A stretch of DNA of 9,075 nucleotides from Candidatus Bathyarchaeota archaeon (GCA_026014905.1 JAOZHK010000269.1:1-9075), one strand, 5' to 3'. Counted from the stretch's first letter, positions 1 through 6,877 are shown. Notes: a model not told the origin generated them from the sequence alone. A program made the numbers and translations.

Positions 1-211
1 CAATACCTATGTCATGGAACTCGCAGATCATAACACCCGGCCGATTCTACTTGGTACAATGAATGCTCTAAATATTGTGACTTCGATTTTACCCGTTCTT
101 GGTGGAATAATCATTGAGTCTTTACCATATGAATTACTATTTCTGACGTCGATCATACCGATCAGTTGCAGTCTGGTTTTGACACATAAGCTCCCCCAAC
201 GATTTGAATAG
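1..211 (+). CDS. MFS permease, C-terminal end (5' truncated by window)
   Basis: The open frame enters from the left edge (first whole codon at base 2) and ends with TAG at 209-211, giving 69 visible residues. They hold two hydrophobic segments, roughly residues 22-41 and 45-62, matching the last two helices of a 12-helix major facilitator permease, followed by a short polar tail (HKLPQRFE). The segment YVMELADHNTRP..LG.MN resembles the loop before helix 11 in MFS proteins, where an acidic and arginine-bearing stretch precedes a Gly-rich helix. The ATG at 14 is internal to this frame and not a believable start. The next gene begins 51 bases downstream on the same strand, so the two may share a transcript. 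The tail does not closely resemble either complete MFS protein in the window. The substrate cannot be read from this fragment. Confidence 0.75.
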   Translation, partial: NTYVMELADHNTRPILLGTMNALNIVTSILPVLGGIIIESLPYELLFLTSIIPISCSLVLTHKLPQRFE

Positions 212-262
212 TGTATCAGTTTAGATCGAGAACGTCAACGCCCGCGTAACCGCTACATTGAA

Positions 263-847
263 ATGGATAGTAAGCGTATTCCATGCACGGTGATCACACT
301 GATTAATACTGATAATTTAGGGAATGAACAGGTTATTCAGATTACTCAAACCTTTTGTAAAGACAGAGATGTAACGGATGTAATTATCGCCTCAACTAAG
401 GGGTCAACAGGACTCAGTGCGGTGAAAGCATTTCAGGGAACGAATGTGAATGTCATCGTGGTAGCTCATAGTGTAGGCTTTAGGAATGCGAATACTAATG
501 AATTTCAGCCTGAGATCTTGAAAGAAATAGAAGCCTTAGGCGGCACTGTACTATTTAGCACTATGCCCTTTCACAGTATTAATGATGCGGTTCGATCGAA
601 AATGGGGTCTTCACTCAGCACTCTAATCGCTGACACTTTGCGCATGATGGGCCAAGGAACAAAAGTCTGTGTAGAAATTGTAGCAATGGCATGTGATGCA
701 GGATTGGTGCAGAGTGATCAACCCGTCCTTGCAGTAGCAGGAACGGGGCGAGGAGCCGACACCGTTCTACTGATCCGGTCAGCCAATAGTCGTCGATTCT
801 TTGATTTGAAGATACTTGAGGTTATCGCTAAGCCAGCAACTCTTTGA
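263..847 (+). CDS. Stand-alone pyruvate-kinase C-terminal-like (PK_C alpha/beta) protein, copy 1
   Basis: This 194-residue protein resembles the C-terminal alpha/beta domain of pyruvate kinase as found in free-standing archaeal proteins (COG1751-type); there is no TIM barrel or catalytic pyruvate-kinase region. Landmarks are IIASTKGSTG at 41-50, GFRNAN at 72-77, GQGTKVCVEI..MA.DAGL at 130-148, GTGRGADT at 160-167 and a terminal IAKP at 188-191. In pyruvate kinase this fold carries the allosteric phosphate-ligand site, so the Gly/Ser/Thr-rich loops suggest binding of a phosphorylated ligand; that is inference, and the family's function is unknown. No signal peptide or membrane segment is seen, so it should be cytosolic. 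A paralogue with about 40 % identity by eye lies at 6878-7450, and both N-termini have similar length, which supports the ATG at 263 although no clear ribosome binding site precedes it. It sits between two MFS genes. Confidence 0.85.
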   Translation: MDSKRIPCTVITLINTDNLGNEQVIQITQTFCKDRDVTDVIIASTKGSTGLSAVKAFQGTNVNVIVVAHSVGFRNANTNEFQPEILKEIEALGGTVLFSTMPFHSINDAVRSKMGSSLSTLIADTLRMMGQGTKVCVEIVAMACDAGLVQSDQPVLAVAGTGRGADTVLLIRSANSRRFFDLKILEVIAKPATL

Positions 848-873
848 GCTCAGGTACCCAGGTTCGTGATCGC

Positions 874-887
874 GAGAAACTTTATCT
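874..887 (+). promoter_or_regulatory. Putative archaeal BRE/TATA element upstream of the MFS gene
   Basis: The sequence GAGAAACTTTATCT has a purine-rich stretch running into a T/A-rich octamer, as in archaeal BRE plus TATA promoters. Transcription would begin near 910, leaving a leader of about 50 bases before the ATG at 964. The element overlaps the left arm of a 9-bp inverted repeat (883-891 and 922-930). This is a by-eye match only; the gene could also be read from upstream. Confidence 0.35.
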
Positions 888-930
888 AATAGCGTTGTCC
901 TCTGCCTTGCGCATATATTGTTATTAGATA
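883..930. repeat. 9-bp perfect inverted repeat flanking the putative start of transcription
   Basis: TATCTAATA at 883-891 and TATTAGATA at 922-930 are exact reverse complements separated by 30 bases. The left arm overlaps the putative TATA element and the right arm lies just past the expected transcription start, a layout that would suit a repressor operator or looping site. The arms are AT-rich, so chance is possible. Confidence 0.4.
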
Positions 931-963
931 TTCTGGCTGTCACAGGCCAGGAAGGCTGGTACT

Positions 964-2160
964 ATGCGAAGTGATGAATCAACAAACACGTCAATCGAAT
1001 ACATTTTAATCGTAATTGGCGGTTTCCTCGCTTTTTTCTTCATGAATGTATTAAATTCCTCATATTCTACGGTTCTTGAAATGATCAAGTCGGAGCTTGC
1101 TCTCACATATACGATGAGTGGAGCATTGATGTCTTCCTATTTTGTTGGATACTTGATAGGGCAAATACCTTGGGGGATTGCTGCTGATCGTTTTGGAAGT
1201 CGGCGAATCATTGCTGCTAGCATCGGTGGTGCCGCTGCTTCAACTATCATTTTTAGTGTAGCAGACGGATTTTGGCAAGCGATAATCGCTCGATGTTTCA
1301 CGGGGCTTCTTGGAGCCGGCGTCTTTGTGCCTTCTGTCAAGCTTGTCGCTGAATGGTTTAACGCGGAAAAACGGGGAACTGCCCTCGGGATTTTGAGTAT
1401 AGGTGGTAGTGTAGGCCTCATTGGATCCTCGTGGATCATTCCCTCCACAGCGGTCCAATTAGGGTGGAGAAGCACCCTGAGTATTGCAGGGGGATTAGGA
1501 CTGATTGCAGCCATTGTCATAGCACTTTCGCTGAAAGATAAGAGTTCAATCGCAGTTAAGCGAATGAATCGAGGAGACCTAGTCAATATCTTCTGGACGA
1601 AGGAATTCTGGGCGATGGCGTGGACTCAGTTTGTGCGGTTAGGGGCTAACTATACATTCCTCGCGTGGTTACCTCTTCTCTTGCAGGAAGAGTATGATCT
1701 TACCCTCATTGCCGCTGGAGGTGTTTTTTCTCTTTTTAACCTCGCAGGGATGTTGGCAAATCCTGTAGGGGGAATAATCTCTGACCGATTAGGTGAACGT
1801 GTGGTTCTCCTATCAACATTTATCAGCTTAAGTCTCGTTACTGTCCTTTTTATTACAGGTGAAACTTCTCTCTACATGTACCTTTCAATCATCGGAATAG
1901 GCTGGGGCATTAATTTTATTCGGAGCCCGCATTTTGCTATTCTTCCTAAACTCTATGGTGTACAGGTAGCGGGGCAAATATCCGGCATCTTAAACACGTT
2001 CGCATCTGCCGGAGCGCTTCTGCTACCTTTATTATTAGGTGCGGTTCGAGATATCACCGCGTCTTATTTCATAGGCTGGATTCTACTAGCACTCATTCTA
2101 CTGTCGGCTGGGATCTCGTTGATCGCGTTGAAAGTCTCTAACAGCGATTCGGGAAGCTAA
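964..2160 (+). CDS. MFS transporter, 12-helix permease resembling anion/organic-acid symporters
   Basis: This complete 398-residue integral membrane protein has about twelve hydrophobic segments. Helix 1 is near residues 12-34 and the last helix near 368-389, with a central polar loop near 190-212 (KDKSSIAVKRMNRGD). The MFS motif A is clear in the loop after helix 2 (GIAADRFGSRR, 71-81) and a weaker copy follows in the second half (GGIISDRLGER, 269-279). The stretch WFNAEKRGTALGI (131-143) is typical of the anion:cation symporter / sugar-acid permease branch, so an organic anion is a reasonable but unproven substrate. The ATG at 964 is preceded by AGGAAGG about 8 bases upstream. The preceding PK_C-like gene ends 116 bases upstream. 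There is no truncation or frameshift, and the stop is TAA. Confidence 0.9.
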   Translation: MRSDESTNTSIEYILIVIGGFLAFFFMNVLNSSYSTVLEMIKSELALTYTMSGALMSSYFVGYLIGQIPWGIAADRFGSRRIIAASIGGAAASTIIFSVADGFWQAIIARCFTGLLGAGVFVPSVKLVAEWFNAEKRGTALGILSIGGSVGLIGSSWIIPSTAVQLGWRSTLSIAGGLGLIAAIVIALSLKDKSSIAVKRMNRGDLVNIFWTKEFWAMAWTQFVRLGANYTFLAWLPLLLQEEYDLTLIAAGGVFSLFNLAGMLANPVGGIISDRLGERVVLLSTFISLSLVTVLFITGETSLYMYLSIIGIGWGINFIRSPHFAILPKLYGVQVAGQISGILNTFASAGALLLPLLLGAVRDITASYFIGWILLALILLSAGISLIALKVSNSDSGS

Positions 2161-2208
2161 TGTGTAGACTCGAGTAACCTAGGGATCCTGATATTCGAGA
2201 TTACGAGA

Positions 2209-2474
2209 TTATACAATAAGACCCGTCGTAGCTTCACTTTGTCGGCGCCGACGTCGAGTACGAAATCGGATTTTGGGGATTTTTTGTTCATGTTGCTGGG
2301 TAACTTCCATATCAAACTGGACAAAGGCACGGACTTTCTCAATGAGGCCGCGTTCAATGTCTTGGAGCTCGTCTTGCGTGAAGCGTGACATAAATGCGAG
2401 ATTTTGTACCCACCGCCGCCACCCTTGTAGACTCCGATCCAAGGCATACGCGCGCGCGTATAGTTATCTAGCAC
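2209..2474 (-). pseudogene. Small helical protein gene, apparently frameshifted at a (CG)5 run; family not firmly recognised
   Basis: Two minus-strand frames read as one protein if two bases are removed from the (CG)5 run at 2449-2458. The upstream frame gives VLDNYTR from a GTG at 2474, 17 bases after the PolX stop; it stays open to 2516, inside the PolX 3' end. The downstream frame gives AYALDRSLQGW.RWVQN, then FTQDELQDIERGLIEKV, and ends at 2209 after a basic tail (RFRTRRRRRQ). Joined, this is about 87 residues, rich in amphipathic helix and without membrane segments, in the style of small uncharacterised archaeal helical proteins such as DUF2153; that likeness is from memory and weak. As written, only TTG at 2442 (77 residues) or ATG at 2391 (60 residues) could start the downstream part, neither with a good ribosome site. 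It may be a decayed gene, a slippage-controlled gene or a base-calling error. It follows PolX on the same strand, so it could be co-transcribed. Confidence 0.45.
2446..2461. repeat. Perfect 16-bp palindrome with (CG)5 core
   Basis: ATACGCGCGCGCGTAT is its own reverse complement, and its centre is ten bases of alternating C and G, a sequence able to form a cruciform or Z-DNA. It lies exactly where the reading frame of the small minus-strand gene changes. Dinucleotide runs of this kind gain or lose units by slippage, and losing one CG restores the frame. Confidence 0.85.
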
Positions 2475-2491
2475 TCCCCGATATTTTGCTC

Positions 2492-4207
2492 TTAACGCTG
2501 TAAACTCCGCCTTAAGTCAGGAAGCGAACGGGAATTCAAGATATCCGTGGCTTGAAGCCAACCTCGCCGTGCGACCGCAACTCCGTATCTTAAATAATTG
2601 AGATGATTTATGCTATGTGCATCGGTGCCAATCGACATCATGACGCCATGTTCCTGTGCAGTTCGACAGTTCACGTCATTCAGATCTAATCGATCTGGAA
2701 AAGCATTTATTTCGAGTACTACGTGTTGTTCCATTGCAGCATCGAAGACTCGTTCGAGATTAAAAGCGTAGGGTGCTCTTCGCTGGATTAAACGACCTGT
2801 TGGATGCCCAATTGCAGAGACGGTATCGTTATGGATTGCTGTCAAGAGTCGATTAGTAAGCGTCTCAGCCTCATCTTTGAATCCTGAATGGATGCTAGCA
2901 ATCACAAAATCCAGCTCTTGCAATACCTGGTTAGGGAGATCGAGGTGACCGGTCGATAAAATATCAACTTCGATGCCTTTCAAAACTTCACAGCTCTGTC
3001 CGCTGGCATTCACTGCTTCGATCTCCTGAACTTGCTTCCGCAGACGATCTTCGTTGAGACCATGTGCAATGCCTAGGGCTTGTGAATGATCACAGATCGC
3101 AACATACTCGAAGCCTCGTTTGCTGGCTGCTTCCGCTATCTCAGGAATTGAATGTATCCCATCACTCCAATCTGAGTGAACATGGAGATCACCCTTGATA
3201 TCAGCCATCTCGATCAATTGCGGCAATGCTTGATGCGCTGCTGCTTCAATTTCACCGCGGTGTTCCCGTAGTTCCGGCTCAATATACGCGAAACCGAGTT
3301 GAGCATAGATCTCCGGTTCAGATGATCCTGCAATCCGCGTATCAGTATCCCGTGTAAACAAACCATATTCATTTAATTTATACCCTTGATCGCTCGCAAT
3401 TCCTCTTAATTTGATGTTATGTTCTTTGGATCCAGTAAAGTATTGAAGAGCAGCTCCAAACGATTGGCGAGGCACAACGCGAAGATCAACTTGAAGATTC
3501 GAGCGTAGTATAACGGTGCTTCGTGTTTTACCTTGTGAAACTACTCGAGCTACATCTGGCATCGTGATGAATTGCTCGGTAACTTGCAATCCATTCTCGG
3601 CAGCAATAAGGATATCGAGGTCGCCGACGGTTTCCTTCATTCGGCGCGCTGAGCCAGCCACTTCAATTTGTTGGACTTGAGAGCATTGAGCTAATAGGGT
3701 TTTAATCTCTTCAACAACCGGTAGAATCTGATTCAATAAAAATCGCTGTTGCTGCCCCTGAAACGTTTGGATAGCCTGAAGGATACTCTGTTCCGATCGC
3801 TGTCCAAAACCTTTCAAGTTCCGTAATTGTCCATTCTTAGCAGCCTTTTCAAGCTGGGCAATTGATGTTATTCCCAGTTCACGTGTTAATCGCAGAGCGG
3901 TTTTCGGACCGATACCTTCAATACTGAGAAGCGCAAGGACGCCAGGTGGCAGCGATTCCCGGAGTTCTTCGAGGTGACTGCTAGCTCCTGTTGTAAGATA
4001 CTTGTCAATTGTCGTGCCGATTCCCTTTCCTACACCTGGAATTGTCTCTAGTTTTCCGCGTTCATGGAGGGTTCGAATGTTTTCCGGGAAGGCCTCAATT
4101 CGTTGAGCAGCCCGAAGATACGCACGACTACGAAAAAAATCTCCTTGCAGAGAATATAACTCTCCTATTTGGTAAAGGAGGCGGGCGACGTCAGCGTTTG
4201 AGCTCAT
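2492..4207 (-). CDS. polX: Family X DNA polymerase with PHP domain (PolX), DNA repair
   Basis: PolX couples gap-filling DNA synthesis with a metal-dependent PHP nuclease, acting in base-excision and gap repair. Numbered from the ATG at 4207 (571 residues, the usual length), the N-terminal 8-kDa-like region carries helix-hairpin-helix motifs at about 53-67 (IPGVGKGIG), 94-108 (IEGIGPKTA) and 130-142 (LKGFGQRS). The polymerase palm has GSARR near 185 and TVGDLDIL at 192-199, supplying D196 and D198, with the third aspartate in VDLRV (D241). The PHP domain follows, with HVH (342-344), CDH (372-374), E413 in GIEVDIL, H440 in SIHSG, H468 in IGHP and TDAH (528-531), so both metal sites look complete. 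The 4207 start is preferred because GAGG lies 8 bases upstream and the protein then opens like its relatives; an in-frame ATG at 4246 would add 13 residues but has no ribosome site. The stop is TAA. Confidence 0.93.
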   Translation of the reverse strand: MSSNADVARLLYQIGELYSLQGDFFRSRAYLRAAQRIEAFPENIRTLHERGKLETIPGVGKGIGTTIDKYLTTGASSHLEELRESLPPGVLALLSIEGIGPKTALRLTRELGITSIAQLEKAAKNGQLRNLKGFGQRSEQSILQAIQTFQGQQQRFLLNQILPVVEEIKTLLAQCSQVQQIEVAGSARRMKETVGDLDILIAAENGLQVTEQFITMPDVARVVSQGKTRSTVILRSNLQVDLRVVPRQSFGAALQYFTGSKEHNIKLRGIASDQGYKLNEYGLFTRDTDTRIAGSSEPEIYAQLGFAYIEPELREHRGEIEAAAHQALPQLIEMADIKGDLHVHSDWSDGIHSIPEIAEAASKRGFEYVAICDHSQALGIAHGLNEDRLRKQVQEIEAVNASGQSCEVLKGIEVDILSTGHLDLPNQVLQELDFVIASIHSGFKDEAETLTNRLLTAIHNDTVSAIGHPTGRLIQRRAPYAFNLERVFDAAMEQHVVLEINAFPDRLDLNDVNCRTAQEHGVMMSIGTDAHSINHLNYLRYGVAVARRGWLQATDILNSRSLPDLRRSLQR

Positions 4208-4215
4208 AACTCCGT

Positions 4216-4219
4216 CCTC
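4216..4219 (-). promoter_or_regulatory. Ribosome binding site supporting the downstream PolX start
   Basis: On the minus strand GAGG, eight bases before the ATG at 4207, is followed by a second GGAG closer to the start. The alternative ATG at 4246 has nothing comparable, so this site decides the PolX start. Confidence 0.6.
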
Positions 4220-4280
4220 TTTTCGGACACTCGCTTTCTCATTCAATATACGTGCGCAAGTTATTGATGTTAGCTACTCA

Positions 4281-4318
4281 CTGATTGATCAGACTTTTAG
4301 CTACACAGTATATATACT
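4281..4318 (-). promoter_or_regulatory. Putative PolX promoter with palindromic TATA element and start-site palindrome
   Basis: AGTATATATACT (4307-4318) is a perfect 12-bp palindrome containing a strong TATA-like core. Read on the minus strand, transcription would begin about 25 bases further on, near 4287, which is the centre of CTGATTGATCAG (4281-4292), a 5-bp inverted repeat with a 2-base gap. A protein bound there could block initiation. The TATA palindrome could in principle direct transcription either way. This is a by-eye prediction. Confidence 0.4.
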
Positions 4319-4483
4319 CCTCCATTTTCATTACGTCCGACGACTTTCATGCGTATCTGAGTAGAGGTAGGAGTGTCATTCCATATTTCACGCATAGAAA
4401 ACTCGCAGATTGGAATGTTGACGTAGGGACCCAATTAAGTTTTACAGTGATACGGGATTACGCGCGTTTTTTAATACATCTGA

Positions 4484-4491
4484 ATATTTAA
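4484..4491 (+). promoter_or_regulatory. Putative TATA box for the flavin oxidoreductase gene
   Basis: ATATTTAA lies about 40 bases before the GTG start. Initiation about 25 bases downstream would fall near 4513 and give a very short leader that still includes the GAGGG ribosome site at 4516-4520. Confidence 0.4.
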
Positions 4492-4515
4492 GCAGATTGT
4501 GTATAAGATATGGTT

Positions 4516-4520
4516 GAGGG
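4516..4520 (+). promoter_or_regulatory. Ribosome binding site fixing a GTG start
   Basis: GAGGG sits six bases before the GTG at 4527. It is among the best ribosome sites in the window, and there is no competing ATG in frame nearby, so it supports GTG as the initiation codon. Confidence 0.7.
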
Positions 4521-4526
4521 TATAGA

Positions 4527-5498
4527 GTGGCCAATTTATTAGACACTTTGATAGTGAAAGGATTGCCTTTGGAGAATCGCCTTGTTCTCCCGCCAATGCA
4601 AACGAGCTTAGCTACAGCCCAAGGTAGCGTTACTGACAAATTAATCAAGTATTATGTTCAGCGATCCCAGGCTCCAGGGTTAATCATTGTCGAACATAGT
4701 TATATCTCGCCAGAAGGGCGAGTGAGTGATAAACAGCTTGGTATATATGATGATTCTTTAATTCCAGGACTCGAAAGTCTCTCAAGCCAAGTACATAGTA
4801 CAGGAACTCCAATAGTTATTCAAATCAATCACGCGGGGCGGAAGGCGAGTACAGATGTAACTGGGGTTCAACCTGTCGCACCTTCACCTACCCCATCTGC
4901 TCGTGAACTCACGAGTGATGAACTCCCCATTCTCGTGGATCAATATGTTGCTGCCACAGAACGTGCGATAAAAGCTGGTTTTGATGGTGTAGAAGTACAC
5001 GGTGCCCATGGATTTCTCCTCAACCAATTCTACTCACCTTTAGCAAATCAGCGTACTGATTTCTTTGGAGGTTCCTTGGAGAATCAGATGCGCCTCCCGC
5101 TTGAGATTGTGACTCGAGTCAGACAGATTCTTGGTAACCGGCTACTTCTTTACCGTTTGGGCGTGGTTGACTTAGAATCCAATGGAATTCAAATAAATGA
5201 TTCAAGGCTTTTTGCCCGCAAACTCGTCGATGCAGGTGTTGACATAATTGACGTATCTGGAGGACTCTGTGGAAGCCGCCCCACGCAGTTAGAGAAGACT
5301 CAGGGATTCTTTATTCCTCAAGCTCACACCATAAAACAGAGCGTTGATGTTCCAGTGATTGGTGTTGGCGCTATAAGAGATCCAGAATATGCGAATCGCC
5401 TTATTACGGAAGATACAGTTGACTTGATCGCGGTGGGACGTCCCATGTTAAATGATGCAACATGGGCAACTCATTTTCTTAATAAATTACGAATCTAA
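4527..5498 (+). CDS. Old-yellow-enzyme family FMN oxidoreductase (NADH:flavin oxidoreductase / enoate-reductase-like)
   Basis: This 323-residue protein is a single TIM-barrel flavin reductase. The family transfers hydride from NAD(P)H through FMN to activated C=C bonds or related substrates. Seen in order: VKGLPLENRLVLPPM (10-24) at strand 1, QINHAGRKA (99-107), VEVHGAHGFLLNQFYSP (155-171), RTDFFGGSLENQMR (176-189), the FMN-facing R210 in LLYRLG, and the phosphate-binding end GVGAIRDPEYANRL (279-292) with VGRPML (303-308). It ends where the barrel ends, so it lacks the C-terminal iron-sulfur and FAD/NAD modules of 2,4-dienoyl-CoA reductase, though the start (PPMQTSLA) resembles that branch. 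The usual Tyr of GAHGY is Phe163 here, and the YqjM-type cysteine after PPM is replaced (Gln25). Substrate is unknown. It should be cytosolic, since no membrane segment is seen. Start is GTG with GAGGG upstream; the stop is TAA. Confidence 0.9.
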   Translation: MANLLDTLIVKGLPLENRLVLPPMQTSLATAQGSVTDKLIKYYVQRSQAPGLIIVEHSYISPEGRVSDKQLGIYDDSLIPGLESLSSQVHSTGTPIVIQINHAGRKASTDVTGVQPVAPSPTPSARELTSDELPILVDQYVAATERAIKAGFDGVEVHGAHGFLLNQFYSPLANQRTDFFGGSLENQMRLPLEIVTRVRQILGNRLLLYRLGVVDLESNGIQINDSRLFARKLVDAGVDIIDVSGGLCGSRPTQLEKTQGFFIPQAHTIKQSVDVPVIGVGAIRDPEYANRLITEDTVDLIAVGRPMLNDATWATHFLNKLRI

Positions 5499-5509
5499 TT
5501 CCTTAATTC

Positions 5510-5527
5510 CCGAGCTAGCTAGCTCGG
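5510..5527. terminator. 18-bp perfect palindrome downstream of the flavin oxidoreductase
   Basis: CCGAGCTAGCTAGCTCGG is fully self-complementary and begins 11 bases after the TAA at 5498. It lies between convergent genes, where a transcript-end hairpin or a protein site would fit. No T-run follows on the plus strand, so terminator activity is uncertain; being loop-less at its centre it may instead be a dimer-binding site. Confidence 0.4.
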
Positions 5528-5569
5528 ATGTCTTCAACAACTGAATGAATTAAAAGAAGTTCGTCTACG

Positions 5570-5587
5570 ACGTCTCTTTTGGGACGT
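5570..5587 (-). terminator. Putative terminator hairpin after the minus-strand MFS gene
   Basis: On the minus strand ACGTCCC and GAGACGT can pair (one mismatch) around an AAAA loop, seven bases after the TAG at 5595-5597. A T-rich stretch (CTTCTTTTAATT) follows further downstream on that strand, consistent with archaeal termination at T-rich sequence. Confidence 0.4.
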
Positions 5588-5594
5588 GCAGACA

Positions 5595-6797
5595 CTAATT
5601 TGGGGATGAAGATGTAAACCTGTGCTTGGTTTGATAAAAGATAATCCATGAGATAATTGTAAAAATACCAATAATCCCCGCGATGACGTAAAAAATACTG
5701 ACAACGTAACCGATGTCTAAGAGACTACCCACAAGAATTGGACCAACGATAATTCCTATGTCACCAGTTGTACGCAATAAGCCCACCATAAGACCTCGAT
5801 TCTCAGGCTGAGCTGTATCAAGAATCATAGTGAAAGGCGTGGGTTGAAGTAGACTAAATGCTACACCGAGTGGAACTGCAGTGAGAGCCAGTGTGACGAA
5901 ATTTGAGGCTCCACTAATGACCGTGACTGCAAAGACACACATAGCAAGGCTGAGAACGAGAAGACGGCGCCGCGAAATTTTTACTTCCAATCGAGGAACA
6001 AGCATATTCAATCCGAGGACTGCAATCAGCGAGGTGAAACTAAACACCAAACCGATCTGAGTAGAAGTTAACTGCAAGATATCAACTCCATAAAGGGGAA
6101 TCATGGTTCCTCGAATACTGCTGTACATGAAGAACATGATAAACGTGGCAGTGCAAAGAACCATAATGATTGGGTTCTTTACTATGGCTGTTAGCTGAGA
6201 CCGGTGAATTGCATCACGCTGTAGCGTGGGTGTTTCAGAGAATTGCATCCGGAGTACAATAATTAATCCTATGCAGGTGATACCTACAGCAGTGAAGAAG
6301 ATGAAACGGATGCCAAATATATCCGAAAGGACACCGCCTAGAGTAGGCCCCAAAATTCCTCCCATAGAAAACATGCTTTGGTATCGGGCAATATCTTGTT
6401 GCCGTTGCGCGGGAGAAGAAATCTCACTAACATATATCACTCCAGCGATCATAGCGAGTGCTGATCCAGCACCGACAATCATCCGGGCAATGATTAATTC
6501 AAAGTAGGATTGTGCAAAGCCGGCTATTAAATGGGAACTCATTGAGAGAGCTAATCCCGCGAGTAAGAGAGGTCGTCGTCCAAATCGATCCGTTAATATT
6601 CCTCCTGGAATTTCCACAAAGACTCGAGTCAGTCCAAAAGATGACATCACAAAACCAACGACGGCGTATGATACTCCAAAAGATGCTACATAGATAGGAA
6701 GTAATGGCTCAATTATGCTAATAGCGAGAGCTAAACTGAATTGGACTATACAAACTAAAATGAAATTTCGACGATGAACAATCTCTGTGATGACCAT
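5595..6797 (-). CDS. MFS transporter, DHA1 efflux-like 12-helix permease
   Basis: This complete 400-residue membrane protein has about twelve hydrophobic helices, from residues 11-30 to about 366-388, with a central polar loop near 186-204. Motif A is textbook (GGILTDRFGRR, 65-75). Helix 5 carries an antiporter-type motif C (GGILGPTLGG, 146-155), which in this superfamily marks proton-coupled exporters of the DHA1 drug-efflux type. Export of a metabolite or toxic compound is therefore more likely than uptake, but the substrate is unknown. The ATG at 6797 has an AAAGGT a few bases upstream. It lies 80 bases after the PK_C-like gene on the same strand and could be its operon partner. The stop is TAG, followed by a hairpin. 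It is not a close relative of the MFS protein at 964-2160. Confidence 0.9.
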   Translation of the reverse strand: MVITEIVHRRNFILVCIVQFSLALAISIIEPLLPIYVASFGVSYAVVGFVMSSFGLTRVFVEIPGGILTDRFGRRPLLLAGLALSMSSHLIAGFAQSYFELIIARMIVGAGSALAMIAGVIYVSEISSPAQRQQDIARYQSMFSMGGILGPTLGGVLSDIFGIRFIFFTAVGITCIGLIIVLRMQFSETPTLQRDAIHRSQLTAIVKNPIIMVLCTATFIMFFMYSSIRGTMIPLYGVDILQLTSTQIGLVFSFTSLIAVLGLNMLVPRLEVKISRRRLLVLSLAMCVFAVTVISGASNFVTLALTAVPLGVAFSLLQPTPFTMILDTAQPENRGLMVGLLRTTGDIGIIVGPILVGSLLDIGYVVSIFYVIAGIIGIFTIISWIIFYQTKHRFTSSSPN

Positions 6798-6877
6798 ATA
6801 CCTTTTCTCACAGGTTTAAAGTGGATCTTTGCCTCATTTGTGAAGATATTGTTATGTCACATCATTCTGGATATGGT

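Larger units (their letters stand above)
4208..4526. other. Divergent intergenic region between PolX and the flavin oxidoreductase
   Basis: About 320 bases separate the two divergent genes. Besides the elements listed separately, it holds a 7-bp inverted repeat, CATTCCA at 4377-4383 and TGGAATG at 4411-4417, with 27 bases between. An open frame at 4285-4491 has no ribosome site, no recognisable motif and unconvincing composition, so I regard it as chance. I see no tRNA-like fold. Confidence 0.6.

Noticed and set aside
209..262. The MFS fragment and PK_C-like copy 1 are in the same reading frame, separated only by one TAG, which suggested amber readthrough or pyrrolysine insertion, especially with methyltransferase genes nearby.
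   Set aside because: The second PK_C-like copy is a separate gene of similar length with its own ribosome site, the linking residues look like non-coding sequence, TAG also ends the MFS gene at 5595 as an ordinary stop, and there is no pyrrolysine gene or MttB in view.
1137..1586. Open frame of 149 codons on the minus strand.
   Set aside because: It is fully antisense to the convincing MFS gene and rich in Pro, Arg and Ser in a way typical of shadow translation.
2157..2474. A 105-codon minus-strand frame from GTG 2474 taken as a gene by itself.
   Set aside because: Only its first few residues look protein-like; after the (CG)5 run the plausible sequence continues in another frame, so it is treated as part of the frameshifted gene.
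4205..4246. PolX start at the upstream ATG (4246).
   Set aside because: It has no ribosome site, and the downstream ATG at 4207 has GAGG at good spacing and gives the usual N-terminus; the longer form cannot be fully excluded.
4285..4491. Open frame of 68 codons in the PolX/oxidoreductase intergenic region.
   Set aside because: It overlaps the putative promoter, lacks a ribosome site and has no recognisable motif or protein-like pattern.
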